Origin: Pseudoips prasinana | Lineage: Eukaryota > Arthropoda > Insecta > Lepidoptera > Nolidae | Length of the DNA: 64,000 nucleotides | Direction of reading: 5' to 3' | Assembly (NCBI GenBank): GCA_951640165.1 | Contig: OX621241.1 | Span: 4,722,001 to 4,786,000, forward strand | In this document: positions 53,230 to 62,593 of the stretch, in pieces | Layout of the letters: the number at the start of each line of letters is the position of its first letter | Position numbering within the stretch: position 1 is the first letter of the stretch | The notes under the pieces: generated by a model | Database searches by the model: none | The model's input: the letters and a program-made list of their open reading frames with translations, nothing else | Told to the model about the DNA's origin: nothing | Position numbers and translations under genes: made by a program

Positions 53230-53592
53230 CTTGTGGACAGTGGTTACCCTTGTGTGTGAGTTAATTGAGTCACGCAGTATGCCTCTGGCATACTTATGTA
53301 CCTACTGCTACAACTGCTGGAACATGTGCAAATGGGGTTACATTCCCACATCACAAAACATCTGCATGTGCGGCGTGTCACCCCAAAGCATGGGTCATTT
53401 ATCTGATTGTCCTTCTTGTCCAGTTTCTTGTTCCCTTCAGGACTTGTATGACGCTTCAGCCGGGGCAATCAGCGTTACTCAATTTTGGCAAGATAAAATC
53501 TAATTCTTACCATCGACACGATAAGAAGAAGAAGAAGAAGACTGCTGGAAGAAAGCTTAACGTGCCTAAATCACGGAGAGACGCTAGGAAAT
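53230..53592 (+). mobile_element. SINE-C split by a LINE fragment
   Basis: 53232-53290 (TTGTGGACAGTGGTTACCCT, GTGTGTGAGTTAATTGAGTC, GTATGCCTCTGGCA) and 53552-53592 (AAAGCTTAACGTGCCTAAAT, CACGGAGAGACGCTAGGAAA) are consecutive parts of SINE-C, separated by about 260 bp. Confidence 0.65.
53291..53546 (+). pseudogene. LINE C-terminal fragment with CCHC-type motif and (GAA)n tail
   Basis: Frame: WNMCKWGYIPTSQNICMCGV, SPQSMGHLSDCPSCP, SCSLQDLYDASAGAISVTQF, WQDKI, stop at 53501. C-x-C-G-x-x-x-Q-x-x-x-H-L-x-x-C-P is the zinc-finger-like C-terminus of several insect LINEs. AAGAAGAAGAAGAAGAAG follows as a likely simple-repeat tail. 5'-truncated, dead. Confidence 0.7.
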
Positions 53593-53619
53593 AAATCCTT
53601 TCTGCTAATATGCCAACAA

Positions 53620-53985
53620 ATACTGCACGTGTGGCGCAGCGGCTATGACAGTCGCCTCGCCGCGCCGCTTCGTGTCGCGGGATCGAGTACCGCGCCGAAC
53701 AACTATTTGTGTGACCCATAAATATTGTGCTCTGAGTCTGGACGTAATTTGTGTCCGTCTATTATATGTTTGTAAAGTACCCCGCGACACAGGGAATATA
53801 ATTACTACTGCGGGCGTTGTCATAAAAATAAAAATATCCAAATGCCTTTTCTTTACTCCTTCAACGGAAGAGATCGCACTTAGCGATAAGGGCCGCCATT
53901 TGTACAAACTTGATAACATACTCATAGTTCTTTGTATGTCATATTTTTGGTGTACAATAAAGAGTTACTTACTTACTTAGGTACT
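53620..53985 (+). mobile_element. SINE-D: tRNA-like head fused to the LINE 3' end
   Basis: Head GTGGCGCAGCGGCTATGACA (A box TGGCGCAGCGG) and CGCGGGATCGAGTACCGCGC (B-box-like GGGATCGAGTACC), body GACCCATAAATATTGTGCTC and CTGGACGTAATTTGTGTCC, then from about 53860 AACGGAAGAGATCGCACTTA, GCGATAAGGGCCGCCATTTG, GGTGTACAATAAAGAGTTAC and a (TTAC)n tail. The last ~120 bases match the end of the CR1/L2-like LINE at 23505-23600. A SINE mobilised by that LINE family. Confidence 0.85.
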
Positions 53986-54405
53986 TACTTAAATCAAGTT
54001 TGGTAGGCATACAGTTATACGTGTTCTACAGTAATTACTTAATCAAGGGTGTGAGTACCAATGATGTATTTTGGGCGATATAAAAAGAGCCAATTGAAAG
54101 GAATTATTAAAGTCGACCTTGTAGATAAATATTAATTCATCAAATCGTACTTTAAACAAGATTTTTTTTATCGATATACAATCAAATAGAATCGTGTTTG
54201 CAATTTGATTGATTGACAACACAACTACGACAAAGGAAACCGATTTTTAAATTATTTGATATACTTCCAATTCTCAATATAATATATGCCGAAATACATA
54301 CACAGTTAGACCAATACGTCAGCCCAAAAAATCTCCACAATTCACAAACACAACATTCAGCAGCTCCTATGAATATTAATATTGAAGCGTTTTTCAAATA
54401 TATTT
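53986..54405. other. AT-rich intergenic, no feature recognised
   Basis: No supported feature. Confidence 0.4.
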
Positions 54406-54409
54406 CCTA

Positions 54410-54575
54410 CTAGCTGTGCCCCGCGGTTTGACCCGCATTAAAATGTATAAATTATAGCGTATGTGTTAATCCAAGGTGTCAGCTAACTCCATACCAAATT
54501 TTATTAAATCGCACCAGCCGTTTAGACGTGAAGTAGTAATAGACATACACACTCACAAACTTTCAAGTGTGATCA
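54410..54575 (-). mobile_element. Helitron-like element
   Basis: CTAGCTGTGCCCCGCGGTTT, TATAGCGTATGTGTTAATCC, CAGCTAACTCCATACCAAAT, AGACGTGAAGTAGTAATAGA, ending CACAAACTTTCAAGTGTGAT. Confidence 0.78.
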
Positions 54576-54701
54576 GTGTGATAAAAATTGAGTTCCCTTA
54601 AAGATTTGTTTAGCGGTCTGGTTGAAGGACTAGGGCTGAAGACTCTTGTTTCTGGGAGAAAATGAGATTTCGAAACATCTCGTAAGAACTATACTATTTA
54701 C

Positions 54702-54762
54702 TTACTTCTGACTATTTACAAGCGCTTTTTAAAGTCTACGTGAATAAAAAAAAAAAAAACAA
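54702..54762 (+). mobile_element. SINE-K 3' scrap
   Basis: CTTCTGACTATTTACAAGCG, CTTTTTAAAGTCTACGTGAA, TAAAAAAAA. Confidence 0.65.
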
Positions 54763-54768
54763 TAAATT

Positions 54769-54990
54769 AATATATATCTTGGGACAACTCACATACTGCC
54801 ATCTGTTCACATACATTATGGCAACCAGACAACTGATTAAGATACTTTTATGTTTAGGTATTGTTACAGATAAATAACACACAGACACAGAAAACATAAT
54901 CGTGCTGATCACACAAAGATTTTTCGTGGGATCGAACACGCGACCTCTAGCTTAGCATTCAGAGTAACTAACCACTACACTAAGAGGTCA
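54769..54990 (-). mobile_element. SINE-A copy
   Basis: ATATATCTTGGGACAACTCA, CATACTGCCATCTGTTC, TGGCAACCAGACAACTGATT, GTGGGATCGAACACGCGACC, TAGCTTAGCATTCAGAGTAA. Confidence 0.82.
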
Positions 54991-55167
54991 GCCAACTATC
55001 GCAATTAACACTAAGACAACTTTTCCAATTATTAAAAGAAATCTTTTGGCTCTAAAACACAGAAATAGACTTAAAACTTAAACCATCCCTCTTTACTAAA
55101 ATTAAATAAAAATCATTTATTAAAATTTTTATTTTATAGCATTATTCGCAACGCAAAGCGTTTATCT

Positions 55168-55355
55168 AATCTCAAAAATGGGAAATCATGAATTTAATAT
55201 CATCGATTCAATATAATCGATTCAGGATCCCCTTGCTAACACCCTTCCCTTGTATCGTTCGTAGCTTAACGCAGAGCGCCTACCCCGGATTGGTAGATGG
55301 TGCACGTTCGAGACCCGCCGGACGATTAAATTTATGATTTCCCATTTTTGTGATT
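55168..55355. mobile_element. Small MITE with a tRNA-like insert
   Basis: Terminal inverted repeats of about 30 bp (core 55173-55198 and 55325-55350, CAAAAATGGGAAATCAT.AATTTAAT) match at all but one or two positions. The interior has a small AT-rich palindrome-like part and a tRNA-like segment whose 3' end joins the right repeat. Confidence 0.7.
55255..55325 (+). tRNA. tRNA-like pseudogene sequence in the MITE
   Basis: 71 nt fold on paper as a cloverleaf: acceptor TCGTTCG/CGGACGA (7 pairs, one G-T), D stem GCTT/GAGC (one G-T), anticodon stem CTACC/GGTAG with loop CCGGATT, and T loop TTCGAGA. The T stem GCACG/CCCGC pairs badly (two mismatches) and loop base 33 is C, not T, so a working tRNA is unlikely. 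B-box-like GTTCGAGACCC. The apparent anticodon would be GGA. Confidence 0.35.
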
Positions 55356-55501
55356 AAAAATCATTTATTTTCAGACCAGCAGATCCATAGTGTTAGTAAC
55401 AATATAACTTACAGGCTATGTTAGTATACATAATGAATTCATACCACATGGGCAGACTCACCGAACCTTAACAACATGTAGCTCGGTGAACCTACCAACC
55501 A

Positions 55502-55743
55502 GGGCTTCTAACGGCTAAGTCACCGAACATCGATTTCTTAAATGGCGTTCAAATAAATATAGGTTAAAATGACTTAATCAATCGTTAAATCGGCTTCAAT
55601 GTTGACAATCGATTCCGGACCAATTGTGACGTCACATGAGCTCATGGAAGCCGATTTAACGATTGATTAAGTCATTTTTAACCTTTATTTATTTGAACGT
55701 CATTTAAGAAATCCATGTTCGGCTACTTAGCCGGTAGAGCTCC
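55502..55743. mobile_element. Palindromic MITE, copy 3
   Basis: GGGCTTCTAACGGCTAAGTC to CTTAGCCGGTAGAGCTCC with the same arms as copies 1 and 2. The centre reads TTGTGACGTCACATGAGCTC, the inverse orientation of the centre in copy 1. Confidence 0.85.
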
Positions 55744-56265
55744 TGGGCTGAATCTAACTGTTCACCCACCATCCTCAGGACTCTGTTCGAGCTACGTTGC
55801 ACCCTGTTCATCAGTGATGCAATCGGAGTAAAAGTATTTAGAACTTAGAAATGCACATACACCTACGCCCAACAGAAGTGCCAATATCTCTTTCCACTAA
55901 TGGCAATAAAAGTGTCAAAATCATTCAAACCATTAATAAATTGGCTTCACGACGTACATGTAACCCTACCTGGCAACTGCTTGATTAGTTAGCACGTAGG
56001 AAACATTGTCATATGATATGATTACAAAACATGCGCCCGCGCAGCGTAACGCGTTATCAGAGTAGAACGCGTTTCACGTCGCGATGTAAATTAGAGGCTT
56101 TCTAACATTGTTTGTTTTTAGGGCTACGAGTTTCCCTTTGCTATTATTCATATTATTAGTAATAGTTGCTGACCCGTTGAGTAGCGCACTCCAGCGGCAG
56201 CCTGCTCTAAAGCATAAATTAGTTTCTGTGTTAAAATCTCAAGTCGCTCATAGCCAGATGCTCTC
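55744..56265. other. Intergenic, no feature recognised
   Basis: GC-richer bit at 56030-56090 (ACATGCGCCCGCGCAGCGTA). No gene supported. Confidence 0.35.
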
Positions 56266-56269
56266 ACCA

Positions 56270-56460
56270 GACAGATCAGAAAGGTTAAGCAACTACGCTC
56301 GCGGTTAGTCCATAGGTGGGTGACTGCCAAAGTGGTATAATTACTGATCGGAGGTTCGGAGGGCACGTTAATCTGTCGGTCCCGGTTGTAGCCATTAGGC
56401 AACAGTCGTTAAGCCATGAACAACTCTAACAATAGGGTAACCACTGCCCGACAATTAAGT
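56270..56460 (-). mobile_element. SINE-C copy
   Basis: GCTCGCGGTTAGTCCATAGG, TGGGTGACTGCCAAAGTGGT, GAGGGCACGTTAATCTGTCG, GTCCCGGTTGTAGCCATTAG, GGTAACCACTGCCCGAC. Confidence 0.8.
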
Positions 56461-56574
56461 ATCTCAAGTCAGACTAAAGAGCGACATTTGGCTTTTATTT
56501 GTCCATCCCCATGTCAGTCCAAAAAATTATATATGCCACGTTGTTTTAGAAATTCAAACAGCGAACTTTTTATC

Positions 56575-56642
56575 ACAGAGTCTGCGATGCGTGGCGATAA
56601 TGGCATAGCCGGCGATTAATGCTTTGGAGAGCAGCATTGGAC
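56575..56642 (+). mobile_element. SINE-R tail, plus strand
   Basis: CAGAGTCTGCGATGCGTGGC, GATAATGGCATAGCC, GCTTTGGAGAGCAGCATTGG. Confidence 0.55.
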
Positions 56643-56885
56643 GACGTCAGCCAAAGTACTTCCACTGTTGGACAAAAGCCTTCCCAAAGAAATGAGGGGC
56701 TATGCCATAATCGTCACGCTTAGCAGACGAGTTGGCGATCACAATAGTAGCCATAGTTCACAAAAAATTCTACTGCCCGTTCTCTTGTACGTATTCCCTC
56801 GGATGATTTCTACAGCCCTCGCGAGATGAGATGGGGTGTTCATATTCTATGCCGTCACCACACAGGAACTTGCCAACAAGGACAA
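56643..56885 (-). mobile_element. SINE-R, full copy, minus strand
   Basis: GTCAGCCAAAGTACTTCCAC, TGTTGGACAAAAGCCTTCCC, GGGGCTATGCCATAATCGTC, ATTCCCTCGGATGATTTCTA and head TATGCCGTCACCACACAGGA. It abuts the plus-strand tail, giving a tail-to-tail pair. Confidence 0.82.
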
Positions 56886-58196
56886 CAACAACTTGGTATA
56901 CAAAAAGCAACTCATTTGTGAAACAACAATATAATTTGTTTCACTTCAAAAGCGGTACGCAAAGTATATACATCTAATTTCGCTCCATGTAAATTGCACC
57001 GCTAGTCTGTCGCTTCCGCATTGCGAACACGCACAGACAGACACAATTTTGTTTGTATTAGCGTCCGTGTAGTTGTCTGTCTATTGTTGGAGCAATTTAC
57101 TGAAACCCTTTGGGATAATACAGCTTGGTATAGTTCGCTACAAGTGTATGTGTATCCTACTTGTCTTCTTTGCCTTTTATCTCGTCTTTATTGGGGTCGG
57201 CGTCCATATTAACTGTTAAGGTGAGAGTCGAAGGCTAGAATACAACAAACCCTCTCGCAATTTGCCTTATGTTGATGGGTCGTTTGCGCCATAATAAGTG
57301 TATCTTATAAAATGAACACTTTTTCAATTCGTATAAAATCCAAGTCAATCAAGTTTCAAAGATAGATTTAGATAGATTAGAATTATCTTTTCCGAAAAAT
57401 TTGGCAACTTCATTCATTATTTTTGTTATCTATTAACAGTAATAATTATTTTAACTCCTTGATACCATAAATGCATTCCGAGTTTGGCCAGCGTTTTGAA
57501 CGTTATGAAGTTTATTTTTCTAATCACCCACTTCCTGATTTATTTTATTGTTGGATTATATAACTTCAGAAAAGCGCTCTATGCTCAAAATTTATTTTTG
57601 TATATTTAATTAATAAATGAATCTATTGTAATTCTAATGAGAAATAAGGTACTTAATAAAACTTATCGTTGCCTTGTAATAAAAATATAATGCCTTTTAA
57701 GTGCAGTTTCCATACATACAATATTTTTTTTGCAATTAAACATATTTTAAAAATATTACGAAATAATCCCGTGAGTGTTAAAATATATTTGCTGACTAAC
57801 TAGCACACATATATAAATACATATGTTTTTGAACCCTAGAATCAAACAATATCTACCACTACACACCACAACGAGAATTCAGTTGTCTTAAGAATATATC
57901 TGATACATAAAGACAGACGATTTACGCAACGAAACACGACTACTCATCTCGTCTTAGTGCAAAAAGTATACTATGACGTCACATGAGCTTATCAGTTATA
58001 TCAGAGTTGCATCTACGTGATTCGCCATAGCCGCTAATGCGTACATTATTTATGCATTAAAGGACGTCATTATAACAACATCAGCTGCCGTCGACCCCAG
58101 CACAACTTGTTTTGTAATGTCGAGAGAAGAGCTGAGTGAAAAACACGACTTTTAGAAACCAGAGATGTGCTAACTGGCTTCGTTATCGCTTCTAAT
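56886..58196. other. Intergenic, no feature recognised
   Basis: CTATGACGTCACATGAGC at 57971 is similar to the centre of the palindromic MITEs, without their arms. Nothing else recognised. Confidence 0.35.
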
Positions 58197-58197
58197 T

Positions 58198-58866
58198 ACA
58201 TAGATTTAAACATAGTACGTTTAAATCTATGTAGATCGCATTGAGCATCGATTTAACATTCGGTAGAGGTATTTTGTTATCTATGGATTCCTACATCTAT
58301 CATGAATCACTTAACTCAAAGAAAAAAGTGTTCCATAAATGAATAAACTCGCCGGCATAAGCCCTTTTTGTAAACGGATTGTTTATTTTTAATTTTCTTT
58401 TTTTCTAATTTACACTGACGTTTTATCAGCCTTTTTATGTTCCCCGGTTAGCTCTGATGAGTTTACTCACATCGAGGACTAGTGTCCGACCGAAGCTTCG
58501 GCTTCGGCTTCGGCCACCTTCGGCCAAAAAAGCACCTTCGGCCAAATCTTCGGCTTCGGCCAAAAATTTGCCGAAGGTTTGGCCGAAGCCGAAGGTTTGC
58601 TAGTTGTCAAAATTTGAAATTAAATGAACGATGCTAGAGCGAGACGGAGAGTGTGCAGAGCAGCAGAGTTTCGCCGCGCCGCCGCACCGGACCAAACGAA
58701 TCGCAGAACTGAGATCAAAGTAACTATCGTATTTCTCAAAAATTCCAAAATGCATAAGGTTTATATTTGGATTACGCAAATATGACCATGTTTCTGATTA
58801 TCGCCGTCAGCTCAAGTGGCTTCCTATTCGCCTTCGCCGGAACACTCATATTTTAGCTCTTCTTTA
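58198..58866 (+). repeat. 682-bp-period tandem duplication, copy 1
   Basis: Matches 58880-59548 with one visible difference in about 669 bases (C at 58490, T at 59172). It begins at a hairpin (15-bp arms, 58197-58233), includes the left end of the hAT-like element and the first ~125 bp of the LINE fragment, and ends in CTCTTCTTTA. Confidence 0.93.
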
Positions 58867-58879
58867 ACTACATAGATCT

Positions 58880-59548
58880 ACATAGATTTAAACATAGTAC
58901 GTTTAAATCTATGTAGATCGCATTGAGCATCGATTTAACATTCGGTAGAGGTATTTTGTTATCTATGGATTCCTACATCTATCATGAATCACTTAACTCA
59001 AAGAAAAAAGTGTTCCATAAATGAATAAACTCGCCGGCATAAGCCCTTTTTGTAAACGGATTGTTTATTTTTAATTTTCTTTTTTTCTAATTTACACTGA
59101 CGTTTTATCAGCCTTTTTATGTTCCCCGGTTAGCTCTGATGAGTTTACTCACATCGAGGACTAGTGTCCGATCGAAGCTTCGGCTTCGGCTTCGGCCACC
59201 TTCGGCCAAAAAAGCACCTTCGGCCAAATCTTCGGCTTCGGCCAAAAATTTGCCGAAGGTTTGGCCGAAGCCGAAGGTTTGCTAGTTGTCAAAATTTGAA
59301 ATTAAATGAACGATGCTAGAGCGAGACGGAGAGTGTGCAGAGCAGCAGAGTTTCGCCGCGCCGCCGCACCGGACCAAACGAATCGCAGAACTGAGATCAA
59401 AGTAACTATCGTATTTCTCAAAAATTCCAAAATGCATAAGGTTTATATTTGGATTACGCAAATATGACCATGTTTCTGATTATCGCCGTCAGCTCAAGTG
59501 GCTTCCTATTCGCCTTCGCCGGAACACTCATATTTTAGCTCTTCTTTA
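58880..59548 (+). repeat. 682-bp-period tandem duplication, copy 2
   Basis: Second copy, still joined to the rest of the LINE fragment and the right hAT-like end, so this is probably the original and 58198-58866 the added copy, or the reverse. A 13-bp spacer lies between the copies. Confidence 0.93.
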
Positions 59549-60116
59549 TAATATACTGTTTAATCCTTCATCACCATCTTAAGAACGTTTCGTGTTCCTA
59601 CATGACACACATTCAAGATGCTTGAGGTCATCAGAAACCCTTAAACTGAAAATGCCAAGTCATTCCACCGATTATTACGACAACTCATTTACAGTGCAGG
59701 CTGTGCGCCTGTGGAACGCACTGCCCCTAACAATAAGACAAGCGCAATCATTAAATATTTTTAAAAATAATGTTTAAAAAAATGTATTTATCTGCCTAGA
59801 TTACCAAGCATATTTATTTACCGCTGTCGCCTTTGGTTTTTTTCGCGCATTTCTGCTTTATTAGACTTTTTAAATTATTTTATGTATTTCTTTTTACTTT
59901 TTATTATTATTTTGTATTAGTTTAAGTTTACATTAAGTTGACCTATTGCTACACCTACTTACCCTTTTTTCCCTTTCCTTAGTCTATCCACTCCATAATT
60001 GGTTGTCTGGAAGAAATCGCAGTAGCGATAAGACCGCCCTTTGTAAGTACTTAATTTATGTTTGCTCATTTTAAATTTAAGTTATGGTGTACAATAAAGA
60101 GTATTTTACTTTACTT
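59422..60116 (+). mobile_element. CR1/L2-like LINE 3' fragment with 15-bp target duplication
   Basis: TATCGTATTTCTCAA occurs at 59407-59421 and 60117-60131, exactly around the insert. Inside are relics of the ORF2 C-terminus (frame from about 59462 resembling KYDHVSDYR, LKWLPIRLRRN, then 59592-59774 RCLRSSETLKLKMPSHSTDY and WNALPLTIRQAQSLNIFK), a stop and small frame change near 59580, a 3' UTR with GGTGTACAATAAAGAGTA and a (TTTAC)n tail. A different member of the same clade as the 18.5-kb LINE. Dead. Confidence 0.9.
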
Positions 60117-60238
60117 TATCGTATTTCTCAAGGTCAATGACACCTTCGGCTTCGGCTTCGGCCGAAGGTTTTGGTGAATACCGATTAATCGGCTTCGGCT
60201 TCGGCTTCGGCCAGAATTCCACCTTCGGTCGGACACTA

Positions 60239-60529
60239 TTCGAGGACTTATTATCGTAATAGACTTTTATTAAACTAGACTGCTATATCTGCTTTTCAAA
60301 GAAGCATTTCATGACTACAAGCATTTAAGGTGCAAAAAAAAAACATTAGAACTACCATATAGACAAACGACCGTATCTTGAGCGCCCACATCATCTTGAA
60401 CCGGTACTACATACACTGCATCACTAACGCGTTGCCGAACTGGCTCCAATCCATCCATCCATCCAATCCATGATTTATGGGGAACTTACCTACACTTTAG
60501 AATACAAGATTAACATAATTATGCTATTA
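60239..60529. other. Intergenic, no feature recognised
   Basis: A short (TCCA)n run lies at 60447-60470. Confidence 0.4.
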
Positions 60530-60664
60530 AAGACACCCATTGATGGACAGAGACCTCCCCCAAAGATCGCTTGCGACCTCGCGGCTTCCAGCGACCCTCA
60601 CAAGACACATCGGTCCGTCTTGGCCGCTGCGCCTTCCGGTTCATGGTCGCCACTCAAGAACCTT
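60530..60664 (-). mobile_element. RTE-type LINE 3' end
   Basis: GACAGAGACCTCCCCCAAAG, GGCTTCCAGCGACCCTCACA, AGACACATCGGTCC and TCCGGTTCATGGTCGCCACT: the reverse of the RTE C-terminal coding end. Confidence 0.72.
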
Positions 60665-60905
60665 TCTGCTATTCATCATCATCATCATATCAGCCGAAAG
60701 ACGTCCAATGCTGGACAAAGGCCTCCCCCAAAGATCTCCACAATTGCCACACTCCACAGTTTCCAGCGACCCGCTCAAGATCATCGGTCCATCTTGTAGG
60801 GGGCCTGCCCACGCTGCGTCTTCCGGTTCGTCTTTCTGCTATTACCTGGAATGAATTCTGTAAGATGAACGGCGAGCTTCCCTTAGAGCAAAACAAGATA
60901 GAACT
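60665..60905 (-). pseudogene. RTE ORF2 C-terminus, best-preserved copy
   Basis: Minus-strand frame ending before (TGA)n: RRTGRRSVGRPPTRWTDDLE, RVAGNCGVWQLWRSLGEAFV, QHWTSFG, stop. This is the standard end of lepidopteran RTE-like ORF2 with no stop in the last 50 codons, although upstream coding is gone. The ATCATCATCATCATAT at 60673 is the reversed tail. Confidence 0.82.
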
Positions 60906-60949
60906 CTATCTCACTTAATCATAGACACATACCGCATCACCTCATGAGT

Positions 60950-61150
60950 TTTGACGACTTTACTCACAGCTAGGACCACATCTGCCTAAAGACGTCCACT
61001 TCTTCACAAAGGCCTTTCCGAAAGATCGCCCACAACTGCAGATCTTGCGCTACCCCCTTACAGCTTCCATCCCCTATCTTCTCCAGTCGGACTTCTCTTA
61101 AAGTATAAGAAGTAAATGCTTCTCCGCATTCCTCTATATGATACTGTTAC
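60950..61150 (-). mobile_element. RTE-type LINE 3' end, diverged
   Basis: AAAGACGTCCACTTCTTCAC, AAAGGCCTTTCCGAAAGATC, GCCCACAACTGCAGATCTTG, TACAGCTTCCATCCCC. Confidence 0.6.
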
Positions 61151-61790
61151 TGGCTTTGAACAGCCGTATAACATAAACCGGGTTTCCTGATTGTCCTCTT
61201 TACAAGTTCTCCAAATCATCATCAATCAGGCTACTCATCCAGTTAGTTGCCCTTACGATGCAGCAACAATGTATCTGATATCGTAATCGAATACTACTTT
61301 CAGAAAACGAGCCCGCAAATAACTATCCAATGAACTTGTTTCCCGGAATGTAGATACTAGATAGGAATCGACTAAGATCTGCATGATACGCATTAGGCTT
61401 TAACTTAAGAGAAAGCTGGAGGTTTAATTAACTGGTGATTATTTCGCAGATGCAATGTGGAAATAGGTTATGAGTAGTTATTACCGGTTTTAATAATAAT
61501 CTTTAGAGGTGATGCATTGAGAATATTACTATTTAGTGACGAGATTTATACTCTTGGAACTGAATGTTGCAAAATATAATGAGATGTGTATAGAGTAGTT
61601 TGTCACCTTGACTGGGAAAGTACAACCTTACAGAATTCATTACACGTTAGCGATGCTATGTTAACGCTGTGCCCCAGCATTACTTTCGCCAGAAAATATC
61701 AAGAATAGAAAAAGAGTCGCCAACTGACCCGTTGTGTATCTAGAGAGTTAATATTACTGCTTGCTATCAGATACTCACTTTTAGTTAATC
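61151..61790. other. Intergenic, no feature recognised
   Basis: No supported feature. Confidence 0.4.
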
Positions 61791-61797
61791 GAATTGA

Positions 61798-62470
61798 TAA
61801 TAGTTACCCTGGTGTCAGAGCTGTTTGTTTTTTTTAATACAACGTCCAAAGTAAGGAAATGTACTCCTTTATACGGTACTTTACAAATATAATATCTAGG
61901 GACAATATCTAGGGACAATGTCACACAGATCATCCTAGCCCCAAACTAAGCAAAGCTTGTACTATGGGTACCAGGCGACGATATACATACTTATAAAGAT
62001 AATTAAATACATAGAAACAACCATGACTCAGAAACAAATATTCGTGCTCATGACACAAATATTTGCACTTACCGGGATTCGAACCCAGGACCACCGCAGC
62101 TTCGTAGGCAGGAGCACTACCAACTAGGCTACGGTGATCGTCTGTGAATATACAATTGAAGGACACAAAGTCTACCGAGACTTAGAACGACGGGGCACTC
62201 GAACCCAGGACTCGTAATGGCGAGGCTACTGCCAGCTTACCGTACATTCCGAAGCACGGAAATGCTCAGGAATTAAACCACTTTGGTTGAAAATGAAAAT
62301 GAAAAAGTCATTTATTCCGTTAAAACATTACATTTGTGTGGAATCGTCAATTTTTTTACCCTACCGTGCAGTGCATGACGTGGCAGCTACTTTGTCACTC
62401 ATATGTCCTACCTAGTAACTAGGTGCTTAACGTTGCTGACCACTTACGGACCTGGCTATGAAGTATGAAT
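61798..62470 (+). mobile_element. SINE-C split by SINE-A
   Basis: 61798-61828 (TAGTTACCCTGGTGTCAGAG, CTGTTT) is the start and 62232-62290 (CAGCTTACCGTACATTCCGA, AGCACGGAAATGCTCAGGAA, ACCACTTTGG) plus 62415-62460 the rest. Foreign sequence, including a minus-strand SINE-A, lies between. Confidence 0.55.
61888..62140 (-). mobile_element. SINE-A, CCTAGTTGGTAG subfamily
   Basis: GGACAATGTCACACAGATCA, TCCTAGCCCCAAACTAAGCA, GGGATTCGAACCCAGGACCA (B box reversed), CTACCAACTAGGCTACGGTG (A box reversed). The left end has ATATCTAGGGACA twice in tandem. Confidence 0.9.
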
Positions 62471-62593
62471 GCGTCAATCTCAGGTAAGCCTTATACTTGT
62501 TTCTCAACTTGGAGGGATAGGATACTTAATAATACTTGTGTCATTCAAATTATTATCAGTGTTCAAAATGTATTGTTTTTATGTTTGACATTC

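Larger units (their letters stand above)
58480..60238. mobile_element. hAT-like MITE with TTCGGC-rich ends, enlarged by LINE insertion and duplication
   Basis: Left terminus TAGTGTCCGACCGAAG (58480-58495, duplicated with one change at 59162) and right terminus CTTCGGTCGGACACTA (60223-60238) are exact inverses of 16 bp. Next to both are arrays of TTCGGC/GCCGAA units. CGAGGAC lies just outside both ends (ATCGAGGAC left, TTCGAGGAC right), consistent with the 8-bp duplication of hAT elements after a small change. No transposase. The superfamily call is inference from terminus and duplication. Confidence 0.65.

Noticed and set aside
53198..53503. 101-codon frame with several cysteines, looking like a small zinc-finger protein
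   Set aside because: The cysteine motif is that of LINE C-termini, and the start lies in SINE-C sequence. Annotated as a LINE fragment.
57971..57990. Fourth palindromic MITE copy, suggested by CTATGACGTCACATGAGC
   Set aside because: Only the core-like sequence is present. The long inverted arms are missing.
60470..60918. Three overlapping plus-strand frames
   Set aside because: They are antisense shadows of two minus-strand RTE LINE ends.
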